This document shows positions 5,894 through 11,352 of a stretch of 11,352 bases of DNA, piece after piece. Each line of letters begins with the position of its first letter. The stretch's first letter is position 1. Source of the stretch: an uncultured Oxalobacteraceae bacterium (GTDB lineage Bacteria; Pseudomonadota; Gammaproteobacteria; Burkholderiales; Burkholderiaceae); assembly GCA_946479255.1 (NCBI GenBank), contig CAMLFK010000157.1, positions 1 through 11,352 on the forward strand, written 5' to 3'. The position numbers were made by a program, and so were the translations under genes. A model generated the notes under the pieces. It had not been told where the DNA came from and searched no databases. It saw only the letters and a program-made list of their open reading frames with translations.

Positions 5894-6412
5894 ATGAGCA
5901 CCAGCCCAAACAAAGCTTCCTGGATCAAGCCCGCGCTGGCCTGCGCGCTGATGCTGGCGCTGGGGGCCGGCGGCTATGCCTTCCTCAACCAGGCCGACCC
6001 GGCGCCGGAAGTGACTTTCATCGCCCTCGACGGCCAGAAAATCAGCTCGTCTAGCCTGCGCGGCAAGGTGGTGATGGTCAATTTCTGGGCCACGTCTTGC
6101 GTCACCTGCGTCAAGGAAATGCCGCAGATGGCCGAGACCTACCAGAAGTACAAGGGCCAGGGCCTGGAGTTCATCGCCGTGGCGATGCAGTACGACCCAC
6201 CCAACTACGTGCTCAATTTCACCCAGACGCGCCAGCTGCCGTTCAAGGTCGCGCTCGACAGCGGCGGCGATATCGCCAAGTCGTTCGGCAATGTGGTGAT
6301 GACGCCGACCACTTTCGTGATCGGCAAGGACGGCAAGATCATCAAGCGCTATGTGGGCGAGCCGGAATTCCCGGCCCTGCACAAGCTGCTGGAAAAAGCC
6401 CTGGCCGGCTGA
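5894..6412 (+). CDS. membrane-anchored TlpA-like thioredoxin-fold protein
   Basis: This 172-residue protein has an N-terminal hydrophobic segment (about 12-31) that would anchor it in the inner membrane with the thioredoxin domain in the periplasm. The domain shows FWATSCVTC with redox cysteines 69 and 72, the cis-proline region MTPTTFVIGKDGKI (Pro138), and the KVVMVNFWA strand. It belongs to the AhpC/TSA-Redoxin/TlpA group, whose members reduce or exchange disulphides in exported proteins, for example in cytochrome c maturation. The CVTC active site differs from the CPPC or CxPC forms common in TlpA/ResA. The start ATG is 14 bases past dolP, so it is likely co-transcribed with diaA and dolP. 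Its substrate is not evident, and no cytochrome maturation genes are nearby. Confidence 0.88.
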   Translation: MSTSPNKASWIKPALACALMLALGAGGYAFLNQADPAPEVTFIALDGQKISSSSLRGKVVMVNFWATSCVTCVKEMPQMAETYQKYKGQGLEFIAVAMQYDPPNYVLNFTQTRQLPFKVALDSGGDIAKSFGNVVMTPTTFVIGKDGKIIKRYVGEPEFPALHKLLEKALAG

Positions 6413-6425
6413 TTAAAAGCCGGTC
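6403..6425. terminator. hairpin spanning two convergent stop codons
   Basis: GGCCGGCT (6403-6410) pairs with AGCCGGTC (6418-6425), one pair being G-T, around the loop GATTAAA. The TGA of the thioredoxin gene (6410-6412) and the stop of the convergent DUF3034 gene (6413-6415) abut with no spacer and lie in the loop and stem. It may end transcription from both sides, though there is no T-run. Confidence 0.45.
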
Positions 6426-7309
6426 TGCACCGACAGGTAAGCGCCGCGCTGGCGCTTGGGATTGAACAACGTGATGTCCCCCAGCACCGCCCAGGCGCCC
6501 GTGACCGACACATACTTGCTCGGGAACCAGGCCACGAACACATCGTAGTAGGCCTTTTCATTGTCCGCGCCCAGGTTGCGCGGCTTCATCCGGTATTCCA
6601 CGCCGGCCACCAGGCGGCGGTCGATCATGTAGGCGGCCGAGCCCTCCAGCATGGCCTCATAGCTGCCGCCCTTGTCCCCGCCGAAACCCAGCAGGCCCAT
6701 CTGATTGGCCTTGGTGGCGCGGATGGTGGCATTGAGCAACAGGCTGCTGTCCAGGTACAACTTGGTCGCGGCCAGGTAGTAGTCGGTGCCACTGTCCTTT
6801 TTCGCGCCCAGCTGGGTCACATTCGACACGCCCAGCGCGCCCAGCCCTTCCACGCCCTTGTTACGTTTATGCAGCACGCCGATGGAAATCTGCGGCAGCG
6901 GCAGGTCCTGGTCGTACACGGCGTCGCCGATCAGCTTGAGCTTGAGCCCCAGGATGTCCTGCTTGATGCTGAGACGGTCGAGCGGGGCCAGGTCGCCCTT
7001 GAAATGCTGGCGCGCCAGCGATACTTCGACCCGGTCCGCCACGCCCACGGCCACGCCTTGAGTGTCCAAGGTGTAATCCTGGGTGCGCACGCCGGTGGCA
7101 TGCAGATTGGCACCCCAGCTGTCGCGCGTGCCATAGCCGGTGATCAAGGCCCACGGGGTCAGGCCGCCGCCGCCAGCCCCCTCCAGCTGGCTGACGCCGC
7201 CGGTCGCGGTCAGCTTGCCGCGGTCGGGGCTGTTCTGCGCCTGCGCGGCGCCGCTGCTGAGGACGGCGGCCAGCGCCAGGCTCAAGCACGACGAAATCGA
7301 AGTATGCAT
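6413..7309 (-). CDS. DUF3034 family outer-membrane protein
   Basis: This 298-residue protein has a signal peptide (1-24, cut AQA|QNS) and ends in Phe (YLSVQTGF), as outer-membrane barrels usually do. Alternating short strands rich in Gly, Tyr and Val fill the body. The N-terminal block KLTATGGVSQLEGAGGGG, then LTPWALITGYGTRDSWGAN, is the hallmark I associate with DUF3034, a family of uncharacterised proteobacterial proteins. It probably forms a beta-barrel in the outer membrane; a substrate is unknown. AGGAG (7315-7319 on the minus strand) is 5 bases before the ATG. It lies 24 bases after the truncated haemoglobin gene and is surely in the same operon. Its stop codon abuts that of the convergent thioredoxin gene. 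Confidence 0.8.
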   Translation of the reverse strand: MHTSISSCLSLALAAVLSSGAAQAQNSPDRGKLTATGGVSQLEGAGGGGLTPWALITGYGTRDSWGANLHATGVRTQDYTLDTQGVAVGVADRVEVSLARQHFKGDLAPLDRLSIKQDILGLKLKLIGDAVYDQDLPLPQISIGVLHKRNKGVEGLGALGVSNVTQLGAKKDSGTDYYLAATKLYLDSSLLLNATIRATKANQMGLLGFGGDKGGSYEAMLEGSAAYMIDRRLVAGVEYRMKPRNLGADNEKAYYDVFVAWFPSKYVSVTGAWAVLGDITLFNPKRQRGAYLSVQTGF

Positions 7310-7333
7310 TGTTGCTCCTGCTCGAGTTAGTGC

Positions 7334-7753
7334 TCACTTCGTGACGATGGTTTTCTGCATCGGCGCTAATTGGGCCAGCAATTTGTTCTGCACATTGTTG
7401 GCGATGCCCGCCTGGTCCATCGCCAGCTGCAGGTCTTCCGCCAGCGCATTGAACTGCGCGTTGGTGACATTCAAGCCATCGTGGATTTCCTTCATGTCCT
7501 TGCCTTTGTACACGCACGGGCCGCCGGACACATGGCAGAACTGCTCTTCCAGACGCATCGCCAGCTTCTTCATGTCGATGTCCTTGAAGGACTCGCTGAT
7601 GCGGCGATCGGCCAGCATCAAGGGAATCAGGATATCGACGATCTTCTTGATGCCGGGCTTGCCGCCCAGGCCCTGGAAGGTGGCGTCGGACTGCGCCATG
7701 GCGGCTGGCGAGAAGGCGAAAGTGGCCGCGGCCAGCAAGGGGAGCAATTTCAT
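7334..7753 (-). CDS. exported group 1 truncated haemoglobin
   Basis: Truncated haemoglobins bind haem and handle O2, NO or electrons. This 139-residue product begins with a signal peptide (1-20, cut AMA|QSD), so unlike cytoplasmic relatives it should work in the periplasm. The globin part shows FQGLGGKPGI (26-35), ADRRISESF (48-56), GGPCVYKGKDM (77-87) and the proximal histidine His91 in MKEIHDGLNVTNAQF. By eye-alignment the B10 position, normally Tyr, is Ile43. Cys73 and Cys80 flank the distal-side helix region and could form a disulphide. ATG at 7753 is preferred; an in-frame TTG three codons earlier is unlikely, and no strong Shine-Dalgarno is visible. It is the first gene of an operon with the DUF3034 barrel. 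Its function is inferred only from family membership. Confidence 0.87.
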   Translation of the reverse strand: MKLLPLLAAATFAFSPAAMAQSDATFQGLGGKPGIKKIVDILIPLMLADRRISESFKDIDMKKLAMRLEEQFCHVSGGPCVYKGKDMKEIHDGLNVTNAQFNALAEDLQLAMDQAGIANNVQNKLLAQLAPMQKTIVTK

Positions 7754-7781
7754 AGGTGACAAGGATAGCGTGAACGTACGG

Positions 7782-7804
7782 CCAATTTAACAGATGGAAA
7801 TTGG
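7782..7804. promoter_or_regulatory. 7-bp inverted repeat over the haemoglobin promoter, possible operator
   Basis: CCAATTT (7782-7788) and AAATTGG (7798-7804) are a perfect inverted repeat with a 9-base spacer. It covers the predicted -10 of the haemoglobin promoter and the spacer before the -35, a position suited to a repressor. I recognise no regulator for this sequence. Confidence 0.35.
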
Positions 7805-7813
7805 TTCTTCCAA
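7785..7813 (-). promoter_or_regulatory. candidate promoter of the haemoglobin-DUF3034 operon
   Basis: On the minus strand TTGGAA (7808-7813) and TTAAAT (7785-7790) are spaced by 17 bases, each matching consensus at 4 of 6 positions. Transcription would start near 7778, giving a leader of about 25 bases. The match is moderate. Confidence 0.4.
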
Positions 7814-7884
7814 CGAGAATGGGAAAGAAGCGGGAAATCGGAATGTCCGGCGTGCAAGCCAACAACGCTGCTCTTTTGGCACGA

Positions 7885-7898
7885 TTGGTTTACATCAA
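7885..7898. promoter_or_regulatory. FNR/ANR-like site in the haemoglobin / DUF1287 divergent region
   Basis: TTGGT-TTAC-ATCAA matches the FNR/ANR consensus TTGAT-N4-ATCAA at 9 of 10 half-site positions. Its centre is about 93 bases before the DUF1287 ATG and about 138 before the haemoglobin ATG. No well-placed -10 at the standard distance is clear on either strand, so the target gene is uncertain. Confidence 0.5.
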
Positions 7899-7983
7899 AG
7901 TGCGCAGTTTGGCGCAAGTCACTGTTCTGTGCCGTAGTGGTGTAGTGCTAAGCTGGCAGTTCAACGACCTCTGAGGTTTCCCG

Positions 7984-8607
7984 ATGCGCGTTCTGCTGTT
8001 GTCCTTCCTGGCATTGATGTGCACCTTCGGCGCCGCGCAAGCCGGCACCGCGAGCGAGCTGGTGGCGGCCGCCCGCACCCAGATCGGTGTGACCCTGGTG
8101 TACGACCCGAGCTACCAGCGCATCGGCTATCCCAACGGCGACATTGCCCAGTCGCGCGGCGTGTGCACCGACGTGGTGGTGCGCGCCTACCGCAAGCTCG
8201 GCACCGACTTGCAGGAACTGGTACACCGCGACATGCGCCATGCCTGGCGCACCTATCCCAACCCATGGCGGCTCAAGGCGCCGGACAGCAATATCGACCA
8301 TCGCCGGGTGCCCAACCTTGAAACCTTCTTCAAGCGCCACGGCGTCAGCCTGCCGCCGAGCAAGCGCGCGGGCGACTACCGGCCGGGCGACATCGTCAGC
8401 TGGCGCTTGCCCGGCAACTTGCCGCATATCGGCATCGTCTCGGACCTCACTTCGCCGCTCGGCGTGCCCGTCATTATTCACAACATCGGGATGGGCGTGC
8501 GGATCGAAGACATGCTGTTCTCCTACCCGATCAGCGGGCACTTCCGCTTCGAGCCCAAGGCCAGGAACGTCACCACCGGAGCGCGCCATGCACCTCAACC
8601 ACATTGA
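7984..8607 (+). CDS. exported DUF1287 family protein
   Basis: This 207-residue protein has a signal peptide (about 1-20, cut AQA|GTA) and a DUF1287 domain. DUF1287 proteins resemble the NlpC/P60 cysteine hydrolase fold, and the expected catalytic Cys61 in GVCTDVVVRAYR and His148 in LPHIGIVSD are present, with HNIG (166-169) as a further conserved piece. DYRPGDIVSW (131-140) is the usual motif before the His strand. A cell-wall or peptide amidase role in the periplasm is possible but unproven for the family. GAGG at 7973-7976 supports the ATG. The gene is divergent from the haemoglobin operon and its end overlaps the next gene by 20 bases. An FNR-like site lies upstream. Confidence 0.85.
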   Translation: MRVLLLSFLALMCTFGAAQAGTASELVAAARTQIGVTLVYDPSYQRIGYPNGDIAQSRGVCTDVVVRAYRKLGTDLQELVHRDMRHAWRTYPNPWRLKAPDSNIDHRRVPNLETFFKRHGVSLPPSKRAGDYRPGDIVSWRLPGNLPHIGIVSDLTSPLGVPVIIHNIGMGVRIEDMLFSYPISGHFRFEPKARNVTTGARHAPQPH

Positions 8608-8992
8608 CCTGCCGGTTCCCGACGTCGCCGCCGCAACCACGTTTTTCGTCGACGGCTTCGGCTTCAGCCTGCTGAGCGCGCCCCCGGGCATGGCCATCCT
8701 GAAGGGCATCGGCGGCACGGTGCTGGCGCTGAGCCACGACCCGGCGCCGGTTTATCCCAAGGACTTCCATATTGGATTCCTGCAGCCGACGGCGCAAGCC
8801 GTCACCGAGGCTTACCAGCATCTGCTCGCGGCCGGCATCCACGTGCCGGAGGCCCCGGCCATGTCCTACGGCGCCCTGCTGTTTTATTGCCAGGTACCTG
8901 GCGGCATCGTGGTCGAAATCAGCTACCGGGGGCCGCTCGACGCGGCCCCCCCGCTTGAGGCGGCCCCCCCGCTGGAAGCAGCGGCCCGGTAG
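8588..8992 (+). CDS. VOC-fold (glyoxalase/dioxygenase superfamily) protein
   Basis: This single-module vicinal-oxygen-chelate protein has 134 residues. It starts MHLNHIDLPVPDV, has the FFVDGFGF helix turn (19-26), HIGF (61-64) and ends its fold with GGIVVEISY. His5, His61 and Glu110 are in the usual metal-ligand positions of glyoxalase-type proteins, so metal binding is likely. The substrate cannot be told, since the superfamily covers glyoxalases, dioxygenases and resistance proteins. ATG at 8588 is preceded by CGGAG (8577-8581). The start lies within the last 20 bases of the DUF1287 gene, which implies coupled translation. The last 16 residues are an Ala-Pro-Leu-Glu tail formed by an exact protein repeat. 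Confidence 0.88.
   Translation: MHLNHIDLPVPDVAAATTFFVDGFGFSLLSAPPGMAILKGIGGTVLALSHDPAPVYPKDFHIGFLQPTAQAVTEAYQHLLAAGIHVPEAPAMSYGALLFYCQVPGGIVVEISYRGPLDAAPPLEAAPPLEAAAR
8942..8977 (+). repeat. tandem 18-bp repeat with two C7 tracts in the VOC gene tail
   Basis: Two 18-bp units (8942-8959, 8960-8977) differ at two bases and each encodes AAPPLE. Each holds a run of seven C (8946-8952 and 8964-8970). Such runs and tandem units are prone to slippage, so tail length or frame may vary among strains. Confidence 0.85.
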
Positions 8993-9013
8993 CAAGCGGC
9001 TTATTTCGCAAGC

Positions 9014-10081
9014 TTAGGCGACCTTGCGCACGACCGGCTTGGCCGGCTGCCACTGCGCGATGTGGGTGCGGGCGGCTTCGACGCCGGCCTGGAAGCGCTG
9101 CTGCACGCCATACGGCGAAAAGTCGTGATCGCCACCGAGCGCCGCGGGTGCGCTGGCAATGATCTTCAAGTTCTTCAGTGCGCGCAAACGCATCAGCCAG
9201 GCAAAGGCCGGATTGCCATCCAGTTTTCCGGCCGCAAGCGGCCCCAGCTCATCGAGCATCTGCAGGAAGTCGCTCAGTTCCCCGCTGCCACCGTACTCGT
9301 CCCAGAAGCGGTTCTGATACTGCATCGCCAGCGCGCGCGATTGCACTTCGACCAGGTTGGCCGGCAAGGGCTGATTATTGGTCGGCCACAGGTCGACGGC
9401 AATGATGGGCATGCTGTCGATCTCTTCCGGCTCCAGCATGTTGAGCAGCGCGTCGATCGGGGTATTGCTGAACAGGCCGCCGTCCCAGTAATGGTGGTCG
9501 CCGATTTTGACCGGCGGGAAGCCCGGGGGCAGGCTGCCGCTGGCCAGCACGTGTTCCGCCGTCAGGACTTCCGCGCGCGCCTTGTGATTACCCGCATTGT
9601 CGGGTTTGCCGCCCGCCATGTAGTTGCAGAAGGTCACCTGGCCACCGGTATGCAGGTCGGTGGACGTGACCGCCATGCGGATATGCTCGGGATTGTTCAT
9701 CTGCGCAAAGTCGCAGTATTTGTTCAGGGTCGCGAGGATGGGCTTGGTATCGCAATAGCTGTCCCAGTGGGCGATGTTCAGGTAATCGGTACGCGAACGC
9801 CAGAAGTTCGGATTGCCCAGCAAGGAAAGGTTGCCCTGCATCGTAGGCGGCAGGAAGGGTACCTCCGGCAAGGTAATCGCCTTCCAGATATCGTGCAGGT
9901 TCTTGGCGATCTGGCCTTGCGGCGCGCCGGCGATGGCCGCCGCATTGATGGCGCCGATCGACACGCCCGACACCGCCTTGGGCTGGTAGCCCTGCTCCAC
10001 CAGCTCAGCCACCACGCCATATTCGAAAGCACCCAGGGCCCCGCCGCCCTGCAAGATCAAAGCAATCGACTTGTTCTCCAT
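9014..10081 (-). CDS. patatin-like phospholipase (DUF3734-type)
   Basis: This is a 355-residue serine lipid hydrolase of the patatin family. It has the oxyanion loop QGGGALGAFEYG (11-22), the nucleophile elbow GVSIG with Ser41, the ASGSLPPGFPPV block (180-191) and DGG with Asp200. Together these give the complete Ser-Asp dyad. The C-terminal third, with QYQNRFWDEY, resembles the DUF3734 extension found in many betaproteobacterial patatins. No signal peptide is present, so it is probably cytoplasmic. Likely substrates are acyl lipids, but none can be named. AGGAG (10088-10092 on the minus strand) is 6 bases before the ATG. The gene converges on the VOC gene with a 21-base gap and no clear terminator. 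An FNR/ANR-like site lies about 70 bases upstream. Confidence 0.92.
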   Translation of the reverse strand: MENKSIALILQGGGALGAFEYGVVAELVEQGYQPKAVSGVSIGAINAAAIAGAPQGQIAKNLHDIWKAITLPEVPFLPPTMQGNLSLLGNPNFWRSRTDYLNIAHWDSYCDTKPILATLNKYCDFAQMNNPEHIRMAVTSTDLHTGGQVTFCNYMAGGKPDNAGNHKARAEVLTAEHVLASGSLPPGFPPVKIGDHHYWDGGLFSNTPIDALLNMLEPEEIDSMPIIAVDLWPTNNQPLPANLVEVQSRALAMQYQNRFWDEYGGSGELSDFLQMLDELGPLAAGKLDGNPAFAWLMRLRALKNLKIIASAPAALGGDHDFSPYGVQQRFQAGVEAARTHIAQWQPAKPVVRKVA

Positions 10082-10144
10082 TCCCCACTCCTAAAAAAGT
10101 ACGTCAAAGGAATGGCTAGACTGAAGCAAGCGAACTCATGAGGG

Positions 10145-10158
10145 TTGATCTGGCTCAA
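10145..10158. promoter_or_regulatory. FNR/ANR-like site upstream of the patatin gene
   Basis: TTGAT-CTGG-CTCAA (minus strand TTGAG-CCAG-ATCAA) matches the FNR/ANR consensus at 9 of 10 positions. Its centre is about 70 bases before the patatin start. A weak -10 (TAGCCA, 10113-10118 on the minus strand) would place it near -45, close to but not exactly the activator spacing. The rest of the 10082-10209 spacer shows nothing else. Confidence 0.5.
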
Positions 10159-10209
10159 TCAGTGGATGGTTTGGCGAAAACGAGACATGCGCTGGCGCAC
10201 GATGCGAAC

Positions 10210-10740
10210 TCACGGTGCCGTTCCAATCGTGAGAAACAGCGCACCGGGAAGGCCTGAAATGCGCCAATGCGCCTGGGGAAGCTGGGCGACGATGGCGTTC
10301 AAGGCCTGTCGCACCGTACTCGACTTCAAATCCAGGTCGATCGCTGGCCCGGCGGAATCGGCAAGCTCCTCGAACACCGACATGCCATGCCGGGCTATTG
10401 CGAGATCCTCGGCAAGGACCATCTTGAGGGGCTTGTTCCGGACAGAAATATCGCCTATTGCCGCTTCGATACTTGAGTGACGGGGGATCACATTGATGAG
10501 TTGATCGTTCACCTCCTCCCAATGGTATCCGGGATGCGCCTTCATCACGCCATCCAACAGATCGCGGACAGGCCCTTCGCCGAACTCTAGCGGCCGGGTG
10601 GGTGGCAGCTTTTTTCCGGGATCGAGAACCTCCATGAGGCACACCCTGATCCCATGCCGCAACAGGGCGTCCACAAGCGCCGACAGCGACGCACCGTCCT
10701 CGACACGCATAGGCCCAACGAGCTGATCTGACGCCATCAT
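10210..10740 (-). CDS. hypothetical protein with two similar STN-like halves
   Basis: I do not recognise this 176-residue protein. It has no signal peptide or membrane segment. Two regions look alike: roughly residues 18-86, ending HPGYHWEEVNDQLINVIP, and 108-173, ending LPQAHWRISGLPGALFLTIG. Each runs helix, Leu-rich helix, then a W-centred hairpin ending in a hydrophobic strand. This recalls the short STN/secretin N-domain pattern, but the likeness is only by eye. ATG at 10740 is chosen because GAGG (10749-10752 on the minus strand) lies 8 bases before it; a GTG at 10749 overlaps that site. It begins 15 bases after the stop of the upstream gene and is clearly co-transcribed with it. GC content is lower than in the left part of the window (29 of 60 bases in 10441-10500). 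Confidence 0.75.
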   Translation of the reverse strand: MMASDQLVGPMRVEDGASLSALVDALLRHGIRVCLMEVLDPGKKLPPTRPLEFGEGPVRDLLDGVMKAHPGYHWEEVNDQLINVIPRHSSIEAAIGDISVRNKPLKMVLAEDLAIARHGMSVFEELADSAGPAIDLDLKSSTVRQALNAIVAQLPQAHWRISGLPGALFLTIGTAP

Positions 10741-10755
10741 CGGCTGCACCTCACA

Positions 10756-11352
10756 TTACGGCTTGTAGGCTTCGGTCACCTTCTCGATGCCCACCTTCTC
10801 GGTCGTGAATTCCAGCTTGCTCCGATCGCCTGGCACGACCTCCGACAGCGTACGCTTCAAGGCAAACGGACCCGCGAAGGTCGTCCACGAGGATCCCGGC
10901 CAGCCGTCAATGGAAAACTGGTAGACCTGAGAACTTTCCATGATAGCCGGGAGTGGCCGGGATCCCGCAAAAGGCAGGAAATCGTACCATTTCTTGGCAT
11001 AGTCTTCGGCCCGCACAACGGAGGTCGGGGTCCAGTGCGTATCCGTTATTCCGAGAAATTCCAGCGTGTTGGGGCCGATTACTTTGGTGTTAGCCGGCGC
11101 GAACGGAACGCCACCGGCTGGCAATATCGTCGGATCGACAGGTTTGATCCTGTGCGAGAAGTCATTGCGGGAATAGGTAACGTACTCTCGCCAGATTAAC
11201 TTGGGAGCTTGAGCTTGCAGATCGGCCACACTTCCTGAGCTACTACCGCACTGGAACTTGAGTTGGAAACCGTACTGGTTTGCTGCCGGTGTCCAGGAGG
11301 TGCGGATTTGGCGGAGATTGTTCGGTGTTGCCGGCCCGGCAGGCGCTGGGGC
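10756..11352 (-). CDS. hypothetical protein, C-terminal part (runs off the window)
   Basis: The frame is open from the window edge (11352) to TAA at 10756-10758, giving 198 visible codons. The GTG at 11229 is internal, not a start, because the frame continues unbroken upstream. The visible part begins with a Pro/Ala hinge (APAPAGPATP), then NLRQIRTSWTPAANQYGFQLKFQC. The Trp-Thr-Pro-Ala and Tyr-Gly-Phe-Gln pattern resembles a beta-sandwich repeat such as fibronectin type III. A Trp- and Pro-rich stretch follows, and the protein ends EKVTEAYKP. It could be part of an exported or surface protein, but the N-terminus is not visible and I know no matching family. It is the upstream partner of the 176-residue gene. 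Base composition is low in GC for this window (30 of 60 in 11161-11220). Confidence 0.7.
   Translation of the reverse strand, partial: APAPAGPATPNNLRQIRTSWTPAANQYGFQLKFQCGSSSGSVADLQAQAPKLIWREYVTYSRNDFSHRIKPVDPTILPAGGVPFAPANTKVIGPNTLEFLGITDTHWTPTSVVRAEDYAKKWYDFLPFAGSRPLPAIMESSQVYQFSIDGWPGSSWTTFAGPFALKRTLSEVVPGDRSKLEFTTEKVGIEKVTEAYKP

Noticed and set aside
7948..8718. 256-codon minus-strand frame over the DUF1287 and VOC genes
   Set aside because: The plus-strand genes have signal peptide, catalytic motifs and ribosome sites; the minus frame is a shadow.
9062..10141. 359-codon open frame on the plus strand opposite the patatin gene
   Set aside because: The patatin on the other strand has full catalytic motifs and a good ribosome site; this frame has neither.
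10112..10141. Nine-codon ATG frame upstream of the patatin gene
   Set aside because: It is very short, has a Shine-Dalgarno too close to the ATG and runs opposite to the neighbouring genes; nothing supports translation.
11227..11229. GTG at 11229 as the start of the right-edge gene
   Set aside because: The frame is open for another 41 codons to the window edge with a sensible domain-like sequence, so the gene is truncated by the window rather than starting here.

Overview
The window looks like chromosomal DNA from a high-GC betaproteobacterium, most likely family Oxalobacteraceae (Massilia, Duganella, Janthinobacterium or a relative). This is judged from protein likeness and gene order, without a database search. 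The pointers are a DUF4214-type tail, an rsmI // yraN-diaA-dolP block, a DUF3034 outer-membrane protein beside an exported truncated haemoglobin, and a DUF3734-type patatin. Most of the window is ordinary core genome. The last 1.1 kb on the right is lower in GC and holds proteins I cannot identify.

Layout. 1-151 is the 3' end of a DUF4214-type protein. 204-407 is slyX, with a strong hairpin just before its ribosome site. 553-2676 is an exported Dcp-type M3 metallopeptidase. 2737-2770 is a two-way terminator shared with a tRNA-Pro(TGG) read leftward (2782-2858), whose consensus-like promoter lies at 2868-2896. The spacer up to 3115 has no gene but holds a compact inverted/tandem repeat. 3116-4036 is rsmI (minus), whose start codon is 10 bp from that of yraN (4047-4460, plus). 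A 136-bp imperfect palindrome (4479-4614) separates yraN from a tight plus-strand run: a DiaA/GmhA SIS protein, DolP lipoprotein and a membrane-anchored TlpA-like thioredoxin. A two-gene minus-strand unit runs toward it: signal-peptide-bearing truncated haemoglobin, then a DUF3034 barrel protein. To its right, and divergent, are a DUF1287 protein and an overlapping VOC-fold protein (plus), then a patatin-like phospholipase (minus) and two minus-strand hypothetical genes, the second running off the window.

How the genes fit together. The rsmI/yraN/diaA/dolP order mirrors the E. coli yraL-yraN-yraO-yraP region, but lpoA is absent. That region combines ribosome modification, replication-initiation control or heptose synthesis, and envelope integrity. 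The haemoglobin/DUF3034 pair is the best candidate for a little-described system: a haem protein predicted to be exported to the periplasm, made with an outer-membrane barrel. Two FNR/ANR-like sites (7885-7898 and 10145-10158), each 9/10 to the consensus half-sites, suggest that some genes in the right half respond to low oxygen. The clearest unexplained DNA structures are the palindrome before diaA, the switchable hairpins after rsmI, and the hairpin covering the slyX leader.
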